From JAAYAN01 sp964437215 (GTDB lineage: Bacteria > Bacteroidota > Ignavibacteria > Ignavibacteriales > Melioribacteraceae): DNA of 23,143 nucleotides. This document shows, piece by piece, positions 1 through 8,060 of this stretch (within the stretch, counting starts at the first letter, position 1; every line of letters begins with the position of its first letter). The stretch spans positions 1-23,143 of the forward strand of contig CAYTFZ010000034.1 in assembly GCA_964437215.1 (NCBI GenBank), given 5' to 3'. The notes below the pieces were generated by a model. It was not told where the DNA came from and did no database searches. It saw nothing but the letters and a program-made list of their open reading frames with translations. The position numbers and the translations under genes are program-made.

Positions 1-690
1 AATCATTTCCTGCAATTTTTCCGAAACATATACATAACCTAATCCCTGCATTGCCATAAGCCATTTTTGACTTCCGCCGGCAATGAAATCAACTCCCCAG
101 TTTTGGGCATCAATCATCATTGCCCCGGCGCTTTGAATAACATCCGCGCAGAAAATAATTCCGTGCTTCATGCAAATTTCTCCTATGGCTTTCATATCGG
201 CGCGGTAACCGGTTAAAAACTGCACGTGCGAAATTGAGAGAAGTTTAGTTCTTTCTGTTATTGCTTTTTCAATATCTTCAAGTCTTATTTTCCCATCGGC
301 GGATTTAACAAAATCTATTTCTACACCTTGTTTTTGCAGATTCATAAAAGGATAAACATTTGCCGGAAATTCAAGATCGTTCAGAATTATTCGGTCGCCT
401 TTTTCCCATTTTATTCCAGAAGCTAAAAGATTTATTCCGTTTGTAACATTTTCGGTAAATGCAATTCTATCAGATTTAACGTTTAGCAGTCTGCCAATCC
501 TTACTTTTGCTTCTGCGATAGTTCTTCCTACTCCGGGCCAGTTGTTTACATCAGTTGCGCTGCGCTGATGAGCATATCTGCGGAATTCCTCGACAATTAC
601 AGATGAAAACGGACTGATAGCGGCGTGATTGAAATATATCTTTCCCGTACTTAGGAAAGGAAATAAATTACGGATTTCATTCTTATTCAA
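1..690 (-). CDS. Class-V PLP-dependent aminotransferase, N-terminal 230 residues (partial)
   Basis: This is the N-terminal part of a fold-type I PLP enzyme of the cysteine desulfurase / isopenicillin-N-epimerase-like class V family; the C-terminus lies beyond the window's left edge. Visible landmarks are N21-H-A-A near the N-terminus, a T-E-N-x-T-N-G cofactor-phosphate loop at 79-85, S-x-S-H155, C-A-D183-V-I-Q186 (the Asp that contacts the pyridine nitrogen) and G-G-S-Q-K209-W, where K209 should form the Schiff base. No ATG fits; a TTG at 690 is preceded by GGAAGG at 6-nt spacing, so I chose TTG. The substrate cannot be told from this part: desulfurase, epimerase or selenocysteine lyase-like activity are all possible, and the Cys of a desulfurase would lie in the missing part. 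Confidence 0.88.
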   Translation of the reverse strand, partial: MNKNEIRNLFPFLSTGKIYFNHAAISPFSSVIVEEFRRYAHQRSATDVNNWPGVGRTIAEAKVRIGRLLNVKSDRIAFTENVTNGINLLASGIKWEKGDRIILNDLEFPANVYPFMNLQKQGVEIDFVKSADGKIRLEDIEKAITERTKLLSISHVQFLTGYRADMKAIGEICMKHGIIFCADVIQSAGAMMIDAQNWGVDFIAGGSQKWLMAMQGLGYVYVSEKLQEMI

Positions 691-716
691 AGCAAACCTT
701 CCATATTTTTTGAATT

Positions 717-748
717 CTAAATTATAGAAAACCGCGATGTTAAACAAA
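717..748 (-). promoter_or_regulatory. Candidate promoter of the aminotransferase gene
   Basis: On the minus strand, TTTG (748-745) is followed after 20 nt by TAATTTAG (724-717), close to the Bacteroidota pattern TTTG / TAnnTTTG. The TTG start lies 26 nt downstream. The assignment is from pattern matching only. Confidence 0.4.
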
Positions 749-834
749 TAATGTATAAGTTTTATCCGGCATCTGCATAATCAGGAATTTTATTTTTCAA
801 TTAGCTGCTAAATGCTTACTTTTATTTATCCCAA

Positions 835-866
835 ATCCGCCATTAGAAAACAAAATAATGGCGGAT
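835..866. repeat. Perfect 11-bp inverted repeat in the intergenic region
   Basis: ATCCGCCATTA (835-845) and TAATGGCGGAT (856-866) are perfectly complementary around a 10-nt A-rich loop. Neither strand has a T-run directly after the stem, so it is not a standard intrinsic terminator. It lies between divergent genes, about 110 nt behind the aminotransferase promoter candidate and 100 nt before the DUF4919 promoter candidate. It could be an operator or an RNA hairpin. Confidence 0.6.
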
Positions 867-928
867 CGACTAACAAAATCTATACATTCCTGAAAAACAG
901 AATGTAAGATTTTCTAAGTCGGGATTAC

Positions 929-989
929 CCAAAATAGCCAATAATATAAGCTAAGCCATAATATTGTTTGTTCTATTGACTATTTTTGG
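929..989. repeat. Imperfect long dyad upstream of the DUF4919 gene
   Basis: CCAAAATAGCCAATA (929-943) is matched in inverted orientation by TATTGACTATTTTTGG (974-989), with one bulged base and one mismatch over about 15 bp. The arms surround a 30-nt centre that contains the TTTG of the promoter candidate. The rest of the gene-free stretch 691-1022 is AT-rich and shows no open frame I would support. Confidence 0.4.
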
Positions 990-999
990 TTTATATTTA
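967..999 (+). promoter_or_regulatory. Candidate Bacteroidota-type promoter of the DUF4919 gene
   Basis: TTTG at 967-970 and TATATTTA at 992-999 are separated by 21 nt, fitting TTTG / TAnnTTTG with one mismatch in the last base. The ATG lies 23 nt after the -7 element, and AAGGAG (1012-1017) sits 5 nt before it. Confidence 0.5.
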
Positions 1000-1022
1000 G
1001 GCAGAAAATTTAAGGAGATAAA

Positions 1023-1703
1023 ATGCGCTTTCCGATTATATTATTTTTTGTATGTTTTGTTTTCCTTTCGGCTCAAACGGAAAAACCCGATTCATCATCT
1101 GAATATTCAAATTATTATCTTTTTAATCTGCTGAATAAAATTGACAGCAATTATTATTATTCACTGCTGGACAGCATTAAAAATGGGACTTCAAGCGACT
1201 ATTTCAAACTGCGGCTGGCTTTTACGAAAACCGGTAAATATGAACCATATGGAATTGAGGTTAAAGAAACATATGCAAAAATTGAAGAAGCTTTTGAAGC
1301 CGGAAATTTTAAAAAAGGACTTGAACTTGCCGAATCTGTTTTATCGGAATCTTTCACCGAAATAAAAGCGCAGATGTATGCAGGTTATGCTTGCGAACAG
1401 CTTAATAAAGAAGAGAAAGCAAAATATCATTATGATAATTACAACAATCTGCTAAATTCAATATATCTTTCCGGCGACGGCAAAACACCCGAAACCGCTT
1501 TTATTGTTTTCACCACCTCCGAAGAATATATTTTTATTTACTGGGTAAATCTTAAATTCGAAAGTCAGAGTCTTATAAATAAAGACGGTTTCGCATTCGA
1601 CTTAATGAAATGCACTGATGAAAAAACAGGTGAAAATTTTGATCTTCATTTTAACATAACTTCAGCAATAAATCATTTGCAAAAAAGTTTCGATAAACTG
1701 TAA
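1023..1703 (+). CDS. Exported DUF4919-family protein
   Basis: A 226-residue protein with a signal peptide (M-R-F-P then a hydrophobic stretch to about A17-Q18). The body matches my memory of the DUF4919 family, common in Bacteroidota: an N-terminal tract of paired aromatic residues (N-Y-Y-Y around 43-46), a helical TPR-like middle (about 80-145) and the C-terminal hallmark G-D-G-K-T-P-E-T-A-F at 150-159, followed by hydrophobic strands. The molecular role of the family is unknown. The start is firm: AAGGAG lies 5 nt upstream of the ATG. The gene appears monocistronic, converging on the TonB receptor gene with only 14 nt between stop codons and no clear terminator hairpin in that gap. Confidence 0.8.
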   Translation: MRFPIILFFVCFVFLSAQTEKPDSSSEYSNYYLFNLLNKIDSNYYYSLLDSIKNGTSSDYFKLRLAFTKTGKYEPYGIEVKETYAKIEEAFEAGNFKKGLELAESVLSESFTEIKAQMYAGYACEQLNKEEKAKYHYDNYNNLLNSIYLSGDGKTPETAFIVFTTSEEYIFIYWVNLKFESQSLINKDGFAFDLMKCTDEKTGENFDLHFNITSAINHLQKSFDKL

Positions 1704-1717
1704 TAATTTCGTAAAAT

Positions 1718-3988
1718 TTAAAACTCAACACTTATGCCTATAGACGGAAGAAGACCTATATCCTGGTTTTCTTCCGGTTTATTTTCTTTAAAATCCCAGC
1801 GGATATTGCTGACATTTTTTCTGCCGTAAATGTTTTGTACGTCGATGTAAGCAATAAGATTCCATCCTTCAAAATTCCATCGGCGGTCAACGCGTAAATC
1901 CAGACTGTGTGCAGCAGGAAGTCTTTCGGAATTTATTTCGGAAGCAGCCTGGCGTCCGTTTTCGTTAAATGGAGTATAAGGTTTTCCGTTTGCATATCGG
2001 AATTTAAAATTAGCTTCCCAATTTTTGCTGAAAATATAACCGCCGGCTAAACTTAAAATTATACTCTGATCGAAGTTCCCTGGTCGTTCAATTCCGTCAA
2101 GCGCTTTGAACCTTGATTTTGAATAAGTAAAACTTAAAATTCCGTAAAGCGGAGTATCGGAAGCTTTTTTCTGCAGCGAAATTTCAACTCCTGTAACTTT
2201 TCCTTTTCCTTTGCTTACTAAGGGATCCAGACCGAAAGAAGCATAATTATCTTCCGAGCCGCCAAAACCCGCTCCCGTGTTGGAGAGAATCAGATATTCC
2301 CTTAAAGAACTTACCGGATAATCTGAGTAATCTTTTAAAAATCCTTCTGCTTTTATGCGTAAATCATTAATCAGTTTATATTCGGCTCCAAGAATATATT
2401 GATAAGTTCTTACGGGTTTTAGATTTTTATTAGACTTTTCGGCAGAAAGCCATATATATGAAGGAAACTGGCTGTAAATTCCGCTGCTGACGCTTAAAGT
2501 AAATTTATCGGAAACCATATAAGACAGCGATAATCTTGGATTTAAAGTATTGCCATCGCTTATCCCGTTAAAATAATCGTAACGCAATCCGGCATTAACA
2601 TTCAGTCTGTTAAATAATACTGTTGTATATTGTACAAATGCCGAATTTTTAAAATAGTCTTTTTTAACGTTCAGGTTATTTATACTCAGTGTATCGCCGA
2701 AACTTGTTATGAAAGACGGGAGAATAACATTTCCGCTGAACTGAATGTATTTTACAGATAAACCTGCATTAAGCTCGGAAGATGAAGAAAGTTTGTAAAC
2801 ATAGTCAGCTTTTAATTCATTTTCCGATTCTGTTGATTTATTTTGAAAAACAGGATTAAGAAGCGTGTCCCTTTGATTTGAATCGAAATCGGTAAAATTT
2901 CTGCTTAAACTTATATTTAAAAGTGAGTTACTGTAAAAATGTTTATATGATATCCCTGCAATGTACTGATTTTGATTACTGCCTAAAATTCTTGCATTGT
3001 CAAACTTTTTATCGCGGTCGCTGTTGTTAAAATTAACTCTGTCGATAGCGCTTATAAATAAAAAAGATAATTGATTTGCATTGTCAGCTTTCATATCAAA
3101 TTTACCTAGGAAATCCCAATACTCCGGTACAAATCCGAATCCAGCCGCTTTAAATATGAAATCGAGATAACTTCGGCGCGCCGAAAATATAAAGCTGTTG
3201 CCGCTTCCTGCCGGTCCTTCAAGGTTCAGTCCGAACTGAGAAGCTGAAATTGTCGCTTTCCCGCCGATTTTGTCTGTTCTTCCGTTTCTAAGATCAATTT
3301 TAAGAACAGATGAAAGTTTGTCGCCGTGCAAGGCTGAAAAACCGCCGGATGAAAATTCGGTTTGCTGTACAAAATCCAGATTTATATAACTTAGCGGTCC
3401 GCCTGTTGCTCCCTGATTCCCGAAATGGTTGATATTAGGAATTATAAAACCGTTCACAATATATAAATTTTCCGAAGGAGCACCGCCTCTTACAACAAGA
3501 TCGTTTCGTCCCGCACTTTGCTGTGCAACGCCGGGAAGAACGGATAAAGCTCTTACAACATCTTCAAAACCGCCGGGGGATCTTCTTATTTCCTCGTAAC
3601 TGAAACTTGCAATACTGTTAACTTCAGTGGGATTTTTTTCAAAATACTCGGATTTAACTGTAATTCCCTCAAGTTCAATTACCGATTCGAGCATTTCGAA
3701 AGTAACAAAAACCGGACGTGCAGTATTAACAACAATATCGGTTTTAATAAGAGATTCGTATCCTATAGCTGTTGCCTTAAGTCTGTAACTTCCCGGTTCA
3801 ACGCCTTCAATTAAAAAATCTCCGTTTAAGTCGCTTGCTGCCCCTATGGAAGTTCCTTCAATAAGAATATTTACTCCCGGGACAGGCTGCCTGGTAAATT
3901 TATCGGTTACTTTACCGGCAATTTTACCTTTGTTTTGCGGAAGAATTATTCCGGCAAATATAAAAAAAACAAAAAATGTTCTTTTCAT
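1718..3988 (-). CDS. TonB-dependent outer-membrane receptor with N-terminal carboxypeptidase-regulatory-like domain
   Basis: A 756-residue receptor expected to form a plugged 22-stranded beta-barrel in the outer membrane and take up an unknown ligand using TonB energy. The order is: signal peptide (1 to about 18), CarboxypepD_reg-like beta-sandwich (about 22-105, with G-K-V-T-D and P-G-S-Y-R-L-K-A), plug (about 120-235, with V-V-R-G-G-A-P-S-E-N-L-Y-I-V-N-G), and barrel to the C-terminus, which ends in the aromatic residue typical of outer-membrane proteins (S-V-E-F). I cannot see a separate TonB box. No SusD-like partner is adjacent, so a glycan-uptake locus is not supported. The gene is divergent from the histidine kinase gene across 133 nt; the Shine-Dalgarno sequence is weak (AAAGAGA). 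Confidence 0.9.
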   Translation of the reverse strand: MKRTFFVFFIFAGIILPQNKGKIAGKVTDKFTRQPVPGVNILIEGTSIGAASDLNGDFLIEGVEPGSYRLKATAIGYESLIKTDIVVNTARPVFVTFEMLESVIELEGITVKSEYFEKNPTEVNSIASFSYEEIRRSPGGFEDVVRALSVLPGVAQQSAGRNDLVVRGGAPSENLYIVNGFIIPNINHFGNQGATGGPLSYINLDFVQQTEFSSGGFSALHGDKLSSVLKIDLRNGRTDKIGGKATISASQFGLNLEGPAGSGNSFIFSARRSYLDFIFKAAGFGFVPEYWDFLGKFDMKADNANQLSFLFISAIDRVNFNNSDRDKKFDNARILGSNQNQYIAGISYKHFYSNSLLNISLSRNFTDFDSNQRDTLLNPVFQNKSTESENELKADYVYKLSSSSELNAGLSVKYIQFSGNVILPSFITSFGDTLSINNLNVKKDYFKNSAFVQYTTVLFNRLNVNAGLRYDYFNGISDGNTLNPRLSLSYMVSDKFTLSVSSGIYSQFPSYIWLSAEKSNKNLKPVRTYQYILGAEYKLINDLRIKAEGFLKDYSDYPVSSLREYLILSNTGAGFGGSEDNYASFGLDPLVSKGKGKVTGVEISLQKKASDTPLYGILSFTYSKSRFKALDGIERPGNFDQSIILSLAGGYIFSKNWEANFKFRYANGKPYTPFNENGRQAASEINSERLPAAHSLDLRVDRRWNFEGWNLIAYIDVQNIYGRKNVSNIRWDFKENKPEENQDIGLLPSIGISVEF

Positions 3989-4084
3989 CTGAAATCTCTT
4001 TTTTTAATTTTAATAATAACGATTTAGCATGTAATTAAGTTCTTATTTTAGAAACCTATTAAAATTTTTTGGAATATATTTTAT

Positions 4085-4092
4085 TATATTTA
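4085..4092 (+). promoter_or_regulatory. TATATTTA candidate -7/-10 element before the hybrid kinase gene
   Basis: TATATTTA lies 29 nt before the ATG, the same element and spacing seen before the DUF4919, rpsT and porQ genes. I do not see a convincing TTTG at the expected distance upstream, so support is weak. Confidence 0.3.
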
Positions 4093-4121
4093 TTGCAACA
4101 AAAAATGTTATTCAGGAATTA

Positions 4122-5702
4122 ATGATAAGTATTGCCGATAAATTAAAACAGCTTGCCAAAGACGAAAAATCATTTTCGGAAATTGTTGAACTTATTAACT
4201 CAATTACACCGATAAACCGGGATGAAAATGCTGTGAGCTCTTTTTTTTCGGAAGGCGATTTTCTTTTCTGGTCGGTTTCTGCCGATAAAAGCAAATCCGA
4301 TTTGTTTTTCAGCGATTCGTTAAAAAAAATCACGGGCTTTTATCCCGAAGAAATTAAAAGCCGTCCGGGTCAATTAATATCGCTCATTCACCCGGATGAT
4401 GTTCTCGATGTAAAAAAGAAAATAACCGAATTTGAAGAAACTCCCGATGTATTCTCGCTAAATCTTTCGTACAGAATAATAAACCGCAACAACGAAAATG
4501 TTTGGCTCGACGGAGTTATAAATGTAACCCGCGATGCAAAGGGGAACATTATAAAATATTTTAATTTGTTTAAAAATGTTTCACAGCTTCATTTGGTTAT
4601 TAAAAACCTTTTGGCAGAAAATAACGTGCTGCGCGAAAAAAACCATGCCAAGGACAGATTTATCTCAATTGTTTCGCACGATTTGCGGGCGCCTTTTACA
4701 TCGCTTCTCGGGTTTTCGGAAATCCTGCTGAACGAACAGCATCTTCCCGATAGCGAAAAAAAAGAATATCTCGGTTATATTCGCGAAGCATCTCAAAATC
4801 AGCTTCAATTAATAAATTATTTATTGGATTGGTCACGTCTTCAAACCGGAAAACTTACAGTTGAACCGCGAAGATTAAATGCCAAAATGCTTATTTCGGG
4901 AAGCGCTGCACAGCTTGCCGGAGCTGCTATAAAAAAAAATATCGATATACAGATAAGCTGCCCGGACGATATTTTTGTAAATGCAGATGAAAGGCTGCTG
5001 CTTCAGTCAATCAACAATCTTTTAAGCAATGCTTTGAAATTTACAAAGCAAAATAAAAATGTTTATTTATCGTGCAACCGATTTAAAAAAGGTTTTATTG
5101 AATTTGTAATAAAAGATGAGGGAACCGGAATATCCGAGGAAAATCAGTCAAAATTGTTTAAAATTGATGAAAAAGTTTCACATACGGGAACTGACGGAGA
5201 AAAAGGCACCGGATTGGGATTGATGCTGGTTAAAGAAATAATAAGCAAACATGGCGGCGAAATATGGTTTTATTCGGAAACAGACAAAGGAAGCGAATTT
5301 CATTTTACTGTGCCGGAATCGAAAAATTCGATTCTCATTGTTGAAGATAATGCGGATATTTGCGAACTTTATGCAGAACTTGTTTCCGAAGCAATGCCGG
5401 GTTACGAAATAATAAAAACTCAAAACGGCTACGAAGCTATCTGCCTTGTGCTTAAAGATACACCCACTTTGGTAATTTCCGATCACGAAATGCCGCTTAT
5501 GAACGGAATTCAGCTTGTTGAAGCTATGTACAAAAACGAGGAAAACAGACATATTCCGGTAATCATTATTTCGGCAAAAATTACTCCTAAGCTACAGGAG
5601 GAATATTTTGGATTTGGCGTAAAACATATACTGCCTAAACCTGTTGATTCGGACATATTGCTCAGTTTAATTAAAAGTTCGGTGAATTTAATCGGCAGAT
5701 AA
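4122..5702 (+). CDS. Soluble PAS-domain hybrid histidine kinase with C-terminal receiver domain
   Basis: A 526-residue signalling protein. A PAS fold of the PAS_3 type lies at about 45-155 (H-P-D-D at 90-93, W-L-D-G at 128-131). The HisKA helix carries the phosphoacceptor H186 in S-H-D-L-R-A-P. The ATPase domain has N303 (N box), D332-E-G-T-G (G1) and G362-T-G-L-G-L (G2). The receiver domain from about 403 has acidic E408/D409, phosphoacceptor D454 in I-S-D-H-E-M-P, S484 and K506 in L-P-K-P. All catalytic residues are present. There is no signal peptide or membrane segment, so it should sense a cytoplasmic cue. There is no HPt or DNA-binding output, so the final target is unknown. AGGAA lies 3 nt before the ATG. 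It probably leads an operon with the next two genes. Confidence 0.9.
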   Translation: MISIADKLKQLAKDEKSFSEIVELINSITPINRDENAVSSFFSEGDFLFWSVSADKSKSDLFFSDSLKKITGFYPEEIKSRPGQLISLIHPDDVLDVKKKITEFEETPDVFSLNLSYRIINRNNENVWLDGVINVTRDAKGNIIKYFNLFKNVSQLHLVIKNLLAENNVLREKNHAKDRFISIVSHDLRAPFTSLLGFSEILLNEQHLPDSEKKEYLGYIREASQNQLQLINYLLDWSRLQTGKLTVEPRRLNAKMLISGSAAQLAGAAIKKNIDIQISCPDDIFVNADERLLLQSINNLLSNALKFTKQNKNVYLSCNRFKKGFIEFVIKDEGTGISEENQSKLFKIDEKVSHTGTDGEKGTGLGLMLVKEIISKHGGEIWFYSETDKGSEFHFTVPESKNSILIVEDNADICELYAELVSEAMPGYEIIKTQNGYEAICLVLKDTPTLVISDHEMPLMNGIQLVEAMYKNEENRHIPVIIISAKITPKLQEEYFGFGVKHILPKPVDSDILLSLIKSSVNLIGR

Positions 5703-5748
5703 AAAAAGGTTAATTATTTATAAAAAATAAAACATAAAGAATAGTGAA

Positions 5749-6750
5749 ATGACAGAGCAGACAGAAATCAAAAACTTCAGTACAGGAGATAAAATAGAAC
5801 ATTATTTTCTCCTTTTAAATTGGGAAATTAAAACCTCTAAAAATGCCAAGAATTACCTTGATGTAACACTCGGCGATAAATCCGGAAGTATTTCCGGAAA
5901 GATGTGGGATATTAAAGATTTTACCGATTTATCGAAAACCTCAGTTGTTAAAGTCCGCGGCACAATCGAAGATTTTCAGGGGTCGCCACAGCTCAGGATT
6001 GAAAAAATAAGACCGGCAGAACCGGCTGATAATATTTCTGCCGATGATTTTCTTCCAAGGTCTTCCCGGAATCTTGAAGAAATGCGTACCGAATTTTTTG
6101 ACCGCATTTCCGGAATGAAAAACAAACATCTGAAAGCTCTTTTAGAAAAAGTTTTTGACGATAATATTTTTGAAAGTTATTCGAAAGTTCCGGCCGGAAA
6201 AGGATGGCACCATGCTTATATTCACGGATTGCTTGAGCATACGCTGGAAATCATAAATATCTGCGAATTGATGTGCCGGTTTCATCCGGAAATACATAAA
6301 GATTTGCTTTTAACGGGAGCTATGCTGCACGATTACGGAAAAATTTACGAATTAAGTTTTGATAAAGGTTTCGATTATACTGACGAAGGAAAATTTTTAG
6401 GTCATATTTCAATTGCAGCAATGGAAATAAACCAGAAAATTAAAGAAATATCAGGTTTCCCGGAGCTTCTGAGAAATCAGGTTCTGCATTTAATTTTAAG
6501 CCATCAGGGAAAGATGGAATTTGCATCTCCTGTTGAACCAAAAACGCTTGAAGCAATTGTTCTTTATCAGGCAGATGAATTAAGCGCAAAAGTTAATGCT
6601 TACAAATATGCGATGATTAAGGAAATTAATTCCGAATCGGGATGGACAAAATTTCTCCCATTGGCAAACAATACATTATATATTTCAAACAAGCTTAAGA
6701 ATTCCTTAAAAGATAAAGAAGGAAAAGATCCCGAAACTCTTTTTGGATAA
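5749..6750 (+). CDS. YhaM-like protein: OB-fold plus HD-domain, probable 3'-5' exoribonuclease
   Basis: A 333-residue cytoplasmic protein. Residues about 10-90 form an OB-fold nucleic-acid-binding domain (Y-L-D-V-T-L-G-D-K-S-G-S-I-S-G-K-M-W). Residues about 150-290 form an HD metal-dependent phosphohydrolase domain with H159/H164 (H-G-L-L-E-H), the paired H194-D195 (M-L-H-D-Y-G-K), S-H252-Q-G and D276 in Y-Q-A-D-E. This two-domain order and the length match the YhaM/CBF1 family, known in Firmicutes as 3'-5' exoribonucleases; the activity here is inferred from family. It follows the histidine kinase gene by 46 nt and precedes the sirtuin gene by 25 nt. There is no strong Shine-Dalgarno sequence. 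Confidence 0.85.
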   Translation: MTEQTEIKNFSTGDKIEHYFLLLNWEIKTSKNAKNYLDVTLGDKSGSISGKMWDIKDFTDLSKTSVVKVRGTIEDFQGSPQLRIEKIRPAEPADNISADDFLPRSSRNLEEMRTEFFDRISGMKNKHLKALLEKVFDDNIFESYSKVPAGKGWHHAYIHGLLEHTLEIINICELMCRFHPEIHKDLLLTGAMLHDYGKIYELSFDKGFDYTDEGKFLGHISIAAMEINQKIKEISGFPELLRNQVLHLILSHQGKMEFASPVEPKTLEAIVLYQADELSAKVNAYKYAMIKEINSESGWTKFLPLANNTLYISNKLKNSLKDKEGKDPETLFG

Positions 6751-6775
6751 TTTTATTAATAAAAGTGTTTTATAA

Positions 6776-7516
6776 ATGGAATTTCGTAAAGATTTTATCG
6801 AGAAATTAAAGGCTGCAAAATCGGTCGTGTTTTTTACGGGTGCCGGAATGTCAGCCGAAAGCGGTATTCCAACTTTCCGCGGCGAAGGCGGGATATGGAA
6901 TAAGCTTAATCCAGAAGAATTGGCAAATTTCAGCGCGTTTATGAAAAATCCGGATATGGTTTGGGAATGGTATCAGTACCGCCGGAATATTATAAACCAA
7001 AACCAGCCTAATGCAGGACATTTTGCAATTGCCGAAATGGAGAAATATTTTAAAAAAGTTACAGTTGTAACCCAGAATGTGGATAATCTTCATACAAGAG
7101 CCGGCAGTAAAAAAGTACTGGAACTTCACGGAAACATCGAAAGGAATTTTTGTGTGGATTGCCAAAAATTCGATTATACTCCTGAATTAAATCAATCGCA
7201 AAATGTTCCGCGCTGCCGTCATTGCGGCGGATTGATACGTCCGGATGTTGTGTGGTTCGGAGAAATGCTTCCGCAGGAAATCTTTGCCGAAGCCGAATCA
7301 ATATCAAGGAAATCCGATATGTTTTTTGTTATAGGCACTTCTGCGGTTGTTTACCCCGCTGCATATATTCCTTTAAATGCAAAAAGCGGCGGCGCTTATC
7401 TTGTTGAAATAAATGTGGACGAGACTGATATTTCTGAAACCGTAAATTACTCAATTAAGGGAAAAGCAGGAGAGATACTGCCAGAAATATTAAAACTGCT
7501 TAATAAAAAAAAGTAA
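6776..7516 (+). CDS. cobB: Sir2-family NAD-dependent protein deacylase, class III (CobB/SIRT5-like)
   Basis: A 246-residue sirtuin that removes acyl groups from protein lysines using NAD. Seen in order: the NAD-binding G22-A-G-M-S-A-E-S-G-I-P-T-F-R motif, T-Q-N-V-D-N-L-H (99-106), catalytic H118 in L-H-G-N, the zinc ribbon C126/C129 and C147/C150, V-W-F-G-E at 158-162 and G-T-S-A-V-V-Y-P at 187-194. The Y66-x-x-R69 pair matches the Tyr/Arg that binds the carboxylate of succinyl- or malonyl-lysine in CobB and SIRT5, so desuccinylase/demalonylase activity is likely; this specificity is inferred. The length is typical of the short bacterial enzymes. It is last in the presumed three-gene operon and converges on queD with 14 nt between stops. 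Confidence 0.93.
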   Translation: MEFRKDFIEKLKAAKSVVFFTGAGMSAESGIPTFRGEGGIWNKLNPEELANFSAFMKNPDMVWEWYQYRRNIINQNQPNAGHFAIAEMEKYFKKVTVVTQNVDNLHTRAGSKKVLELHGNIERNFCVDCQKFDYTPELNQSQNVPRCRHCGGLIRPDVVWFGEMLPQEIFAEAESISRKSDMFFVIGTSAVVYPAAYIPLNAKSGGAYLVEINVDETDISETVNYSIKGKAGEILPEILKLLNKKK

Positions 7517-7530
7517 AACCTATTTTGAGA

Positions 7531-7944
7531 TTATAAGTTTTTAGTTTCTTCAGCATATACATCTTCCGTTTCCGAGAGACGTACTTTTATATTATTTATA
7601 TTTTTGGGGAAACCGGCTTGTTCAAGCTTTTCAAGAAAAATTATGCACAAATTTTCTGCAGTGGGGTGAAAAGGGAAAATATTCATTTTCGATTGAATTT
7701 TAGTGAGAAATTCAATCAATTCAATGTCTTTTTCATATACAGCAAAACTATGATCAAGTTGCTTTAATAATGGGAAAACAATTTTATCCATTTCAAAATA
7801 ATCGAGCAGCATACCGTTTTTATCCGGATTGCCTTCTAATTCAATCCAGACTTTATATGAATGTCCGTGCAGGCTTGCGCAGCCGCCTGTGTGAAAAGTA
7901 AGCCGGTGTCCCATCTCCCATCTATATTCTTTTGCAATTTTCAT
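7531..7944 (-). CDS. queD: 6-carboxy-tetrahydropterin synthase (QueD)
   Basis: Converts 7,8-dihydroneopterin triphosphate to 6-carboxy-tetrahydropterin on the route to 7-cyano-7-deazaguanine and queuosine. The zinc ligands are H13, H26 and H28, and C22-x-x-x-H-G-H is the QueD form of the PTPS signature, which points to QueD rather than a eukaryote-type pyruvoyl-tetrahydropterin synthase. Further family marks are L-D-H-S-F, P-T-A-E-N-L and S-E-T in the C-terminal third. The length of 137 residues is normal. I start at the ATG at 7944 because family members begin M-K-I-x-x-E-F-x-F-E-A-A-H; the frame is open to an ATG at 8004, but that ATG overlaps the rpsT promoter. No queC, queE or queF lies in the window. 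Confidence 0.9.
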   Translation of the reverse strand: MKIAKEYRWEMGHRLTFHTGGCASLHGHSYKVWIELEGNPDKNGMLLDYFEMDKIVFPLLKQLDHSFAVYEKDIELIEFLTKIQSKMNIFPFHPTAENLCIIFLEKLEQAGFPKNINNIKVRLSETEDVYAEETKNL

Positions 7945-7997
7945 TGTGTTATCTAATTTCTGTAAAACGAAATATAAATATAATGCTTTTTGAATAT

Positions 7998-8026
7998 TTG
8001 ACATAATCGCTATTAAATGTTATATT
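7998..8026 (+). promoter_or_regulatory. Promoter of rpsT
   Basis: TTGACA (7998-8003), 17 nt, then TATATT (8021-8026): a near-perfect sigma-70 pair. The same bases also read as the Bacteroidota form, TTTG (7997-8000), 20 nt, TATATTTA (8021-8028). The rpsT ATG lies 34 nt after the hexamer, preceded by AAGGA. Confidence 0.65.
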
Positions 8027-8060
8027 TAGCGTCTGTAAAAATTAACATTTAAGGATTGAA

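Noticed and set aside
1704..1717. Terminator between the converging DUF4919 and TonB receptor genes
   Set aside because: Only 14 nt, with no hairpin that I can see.
5178..5552. 124-codon open frame on the minus strand inside the histidine kinase gene
   Set aside because: It lies opposite well-conserved kinase and receiver motifs, and its product is low-complexity and Phe/His-rich, as expected of an antisense shadow.
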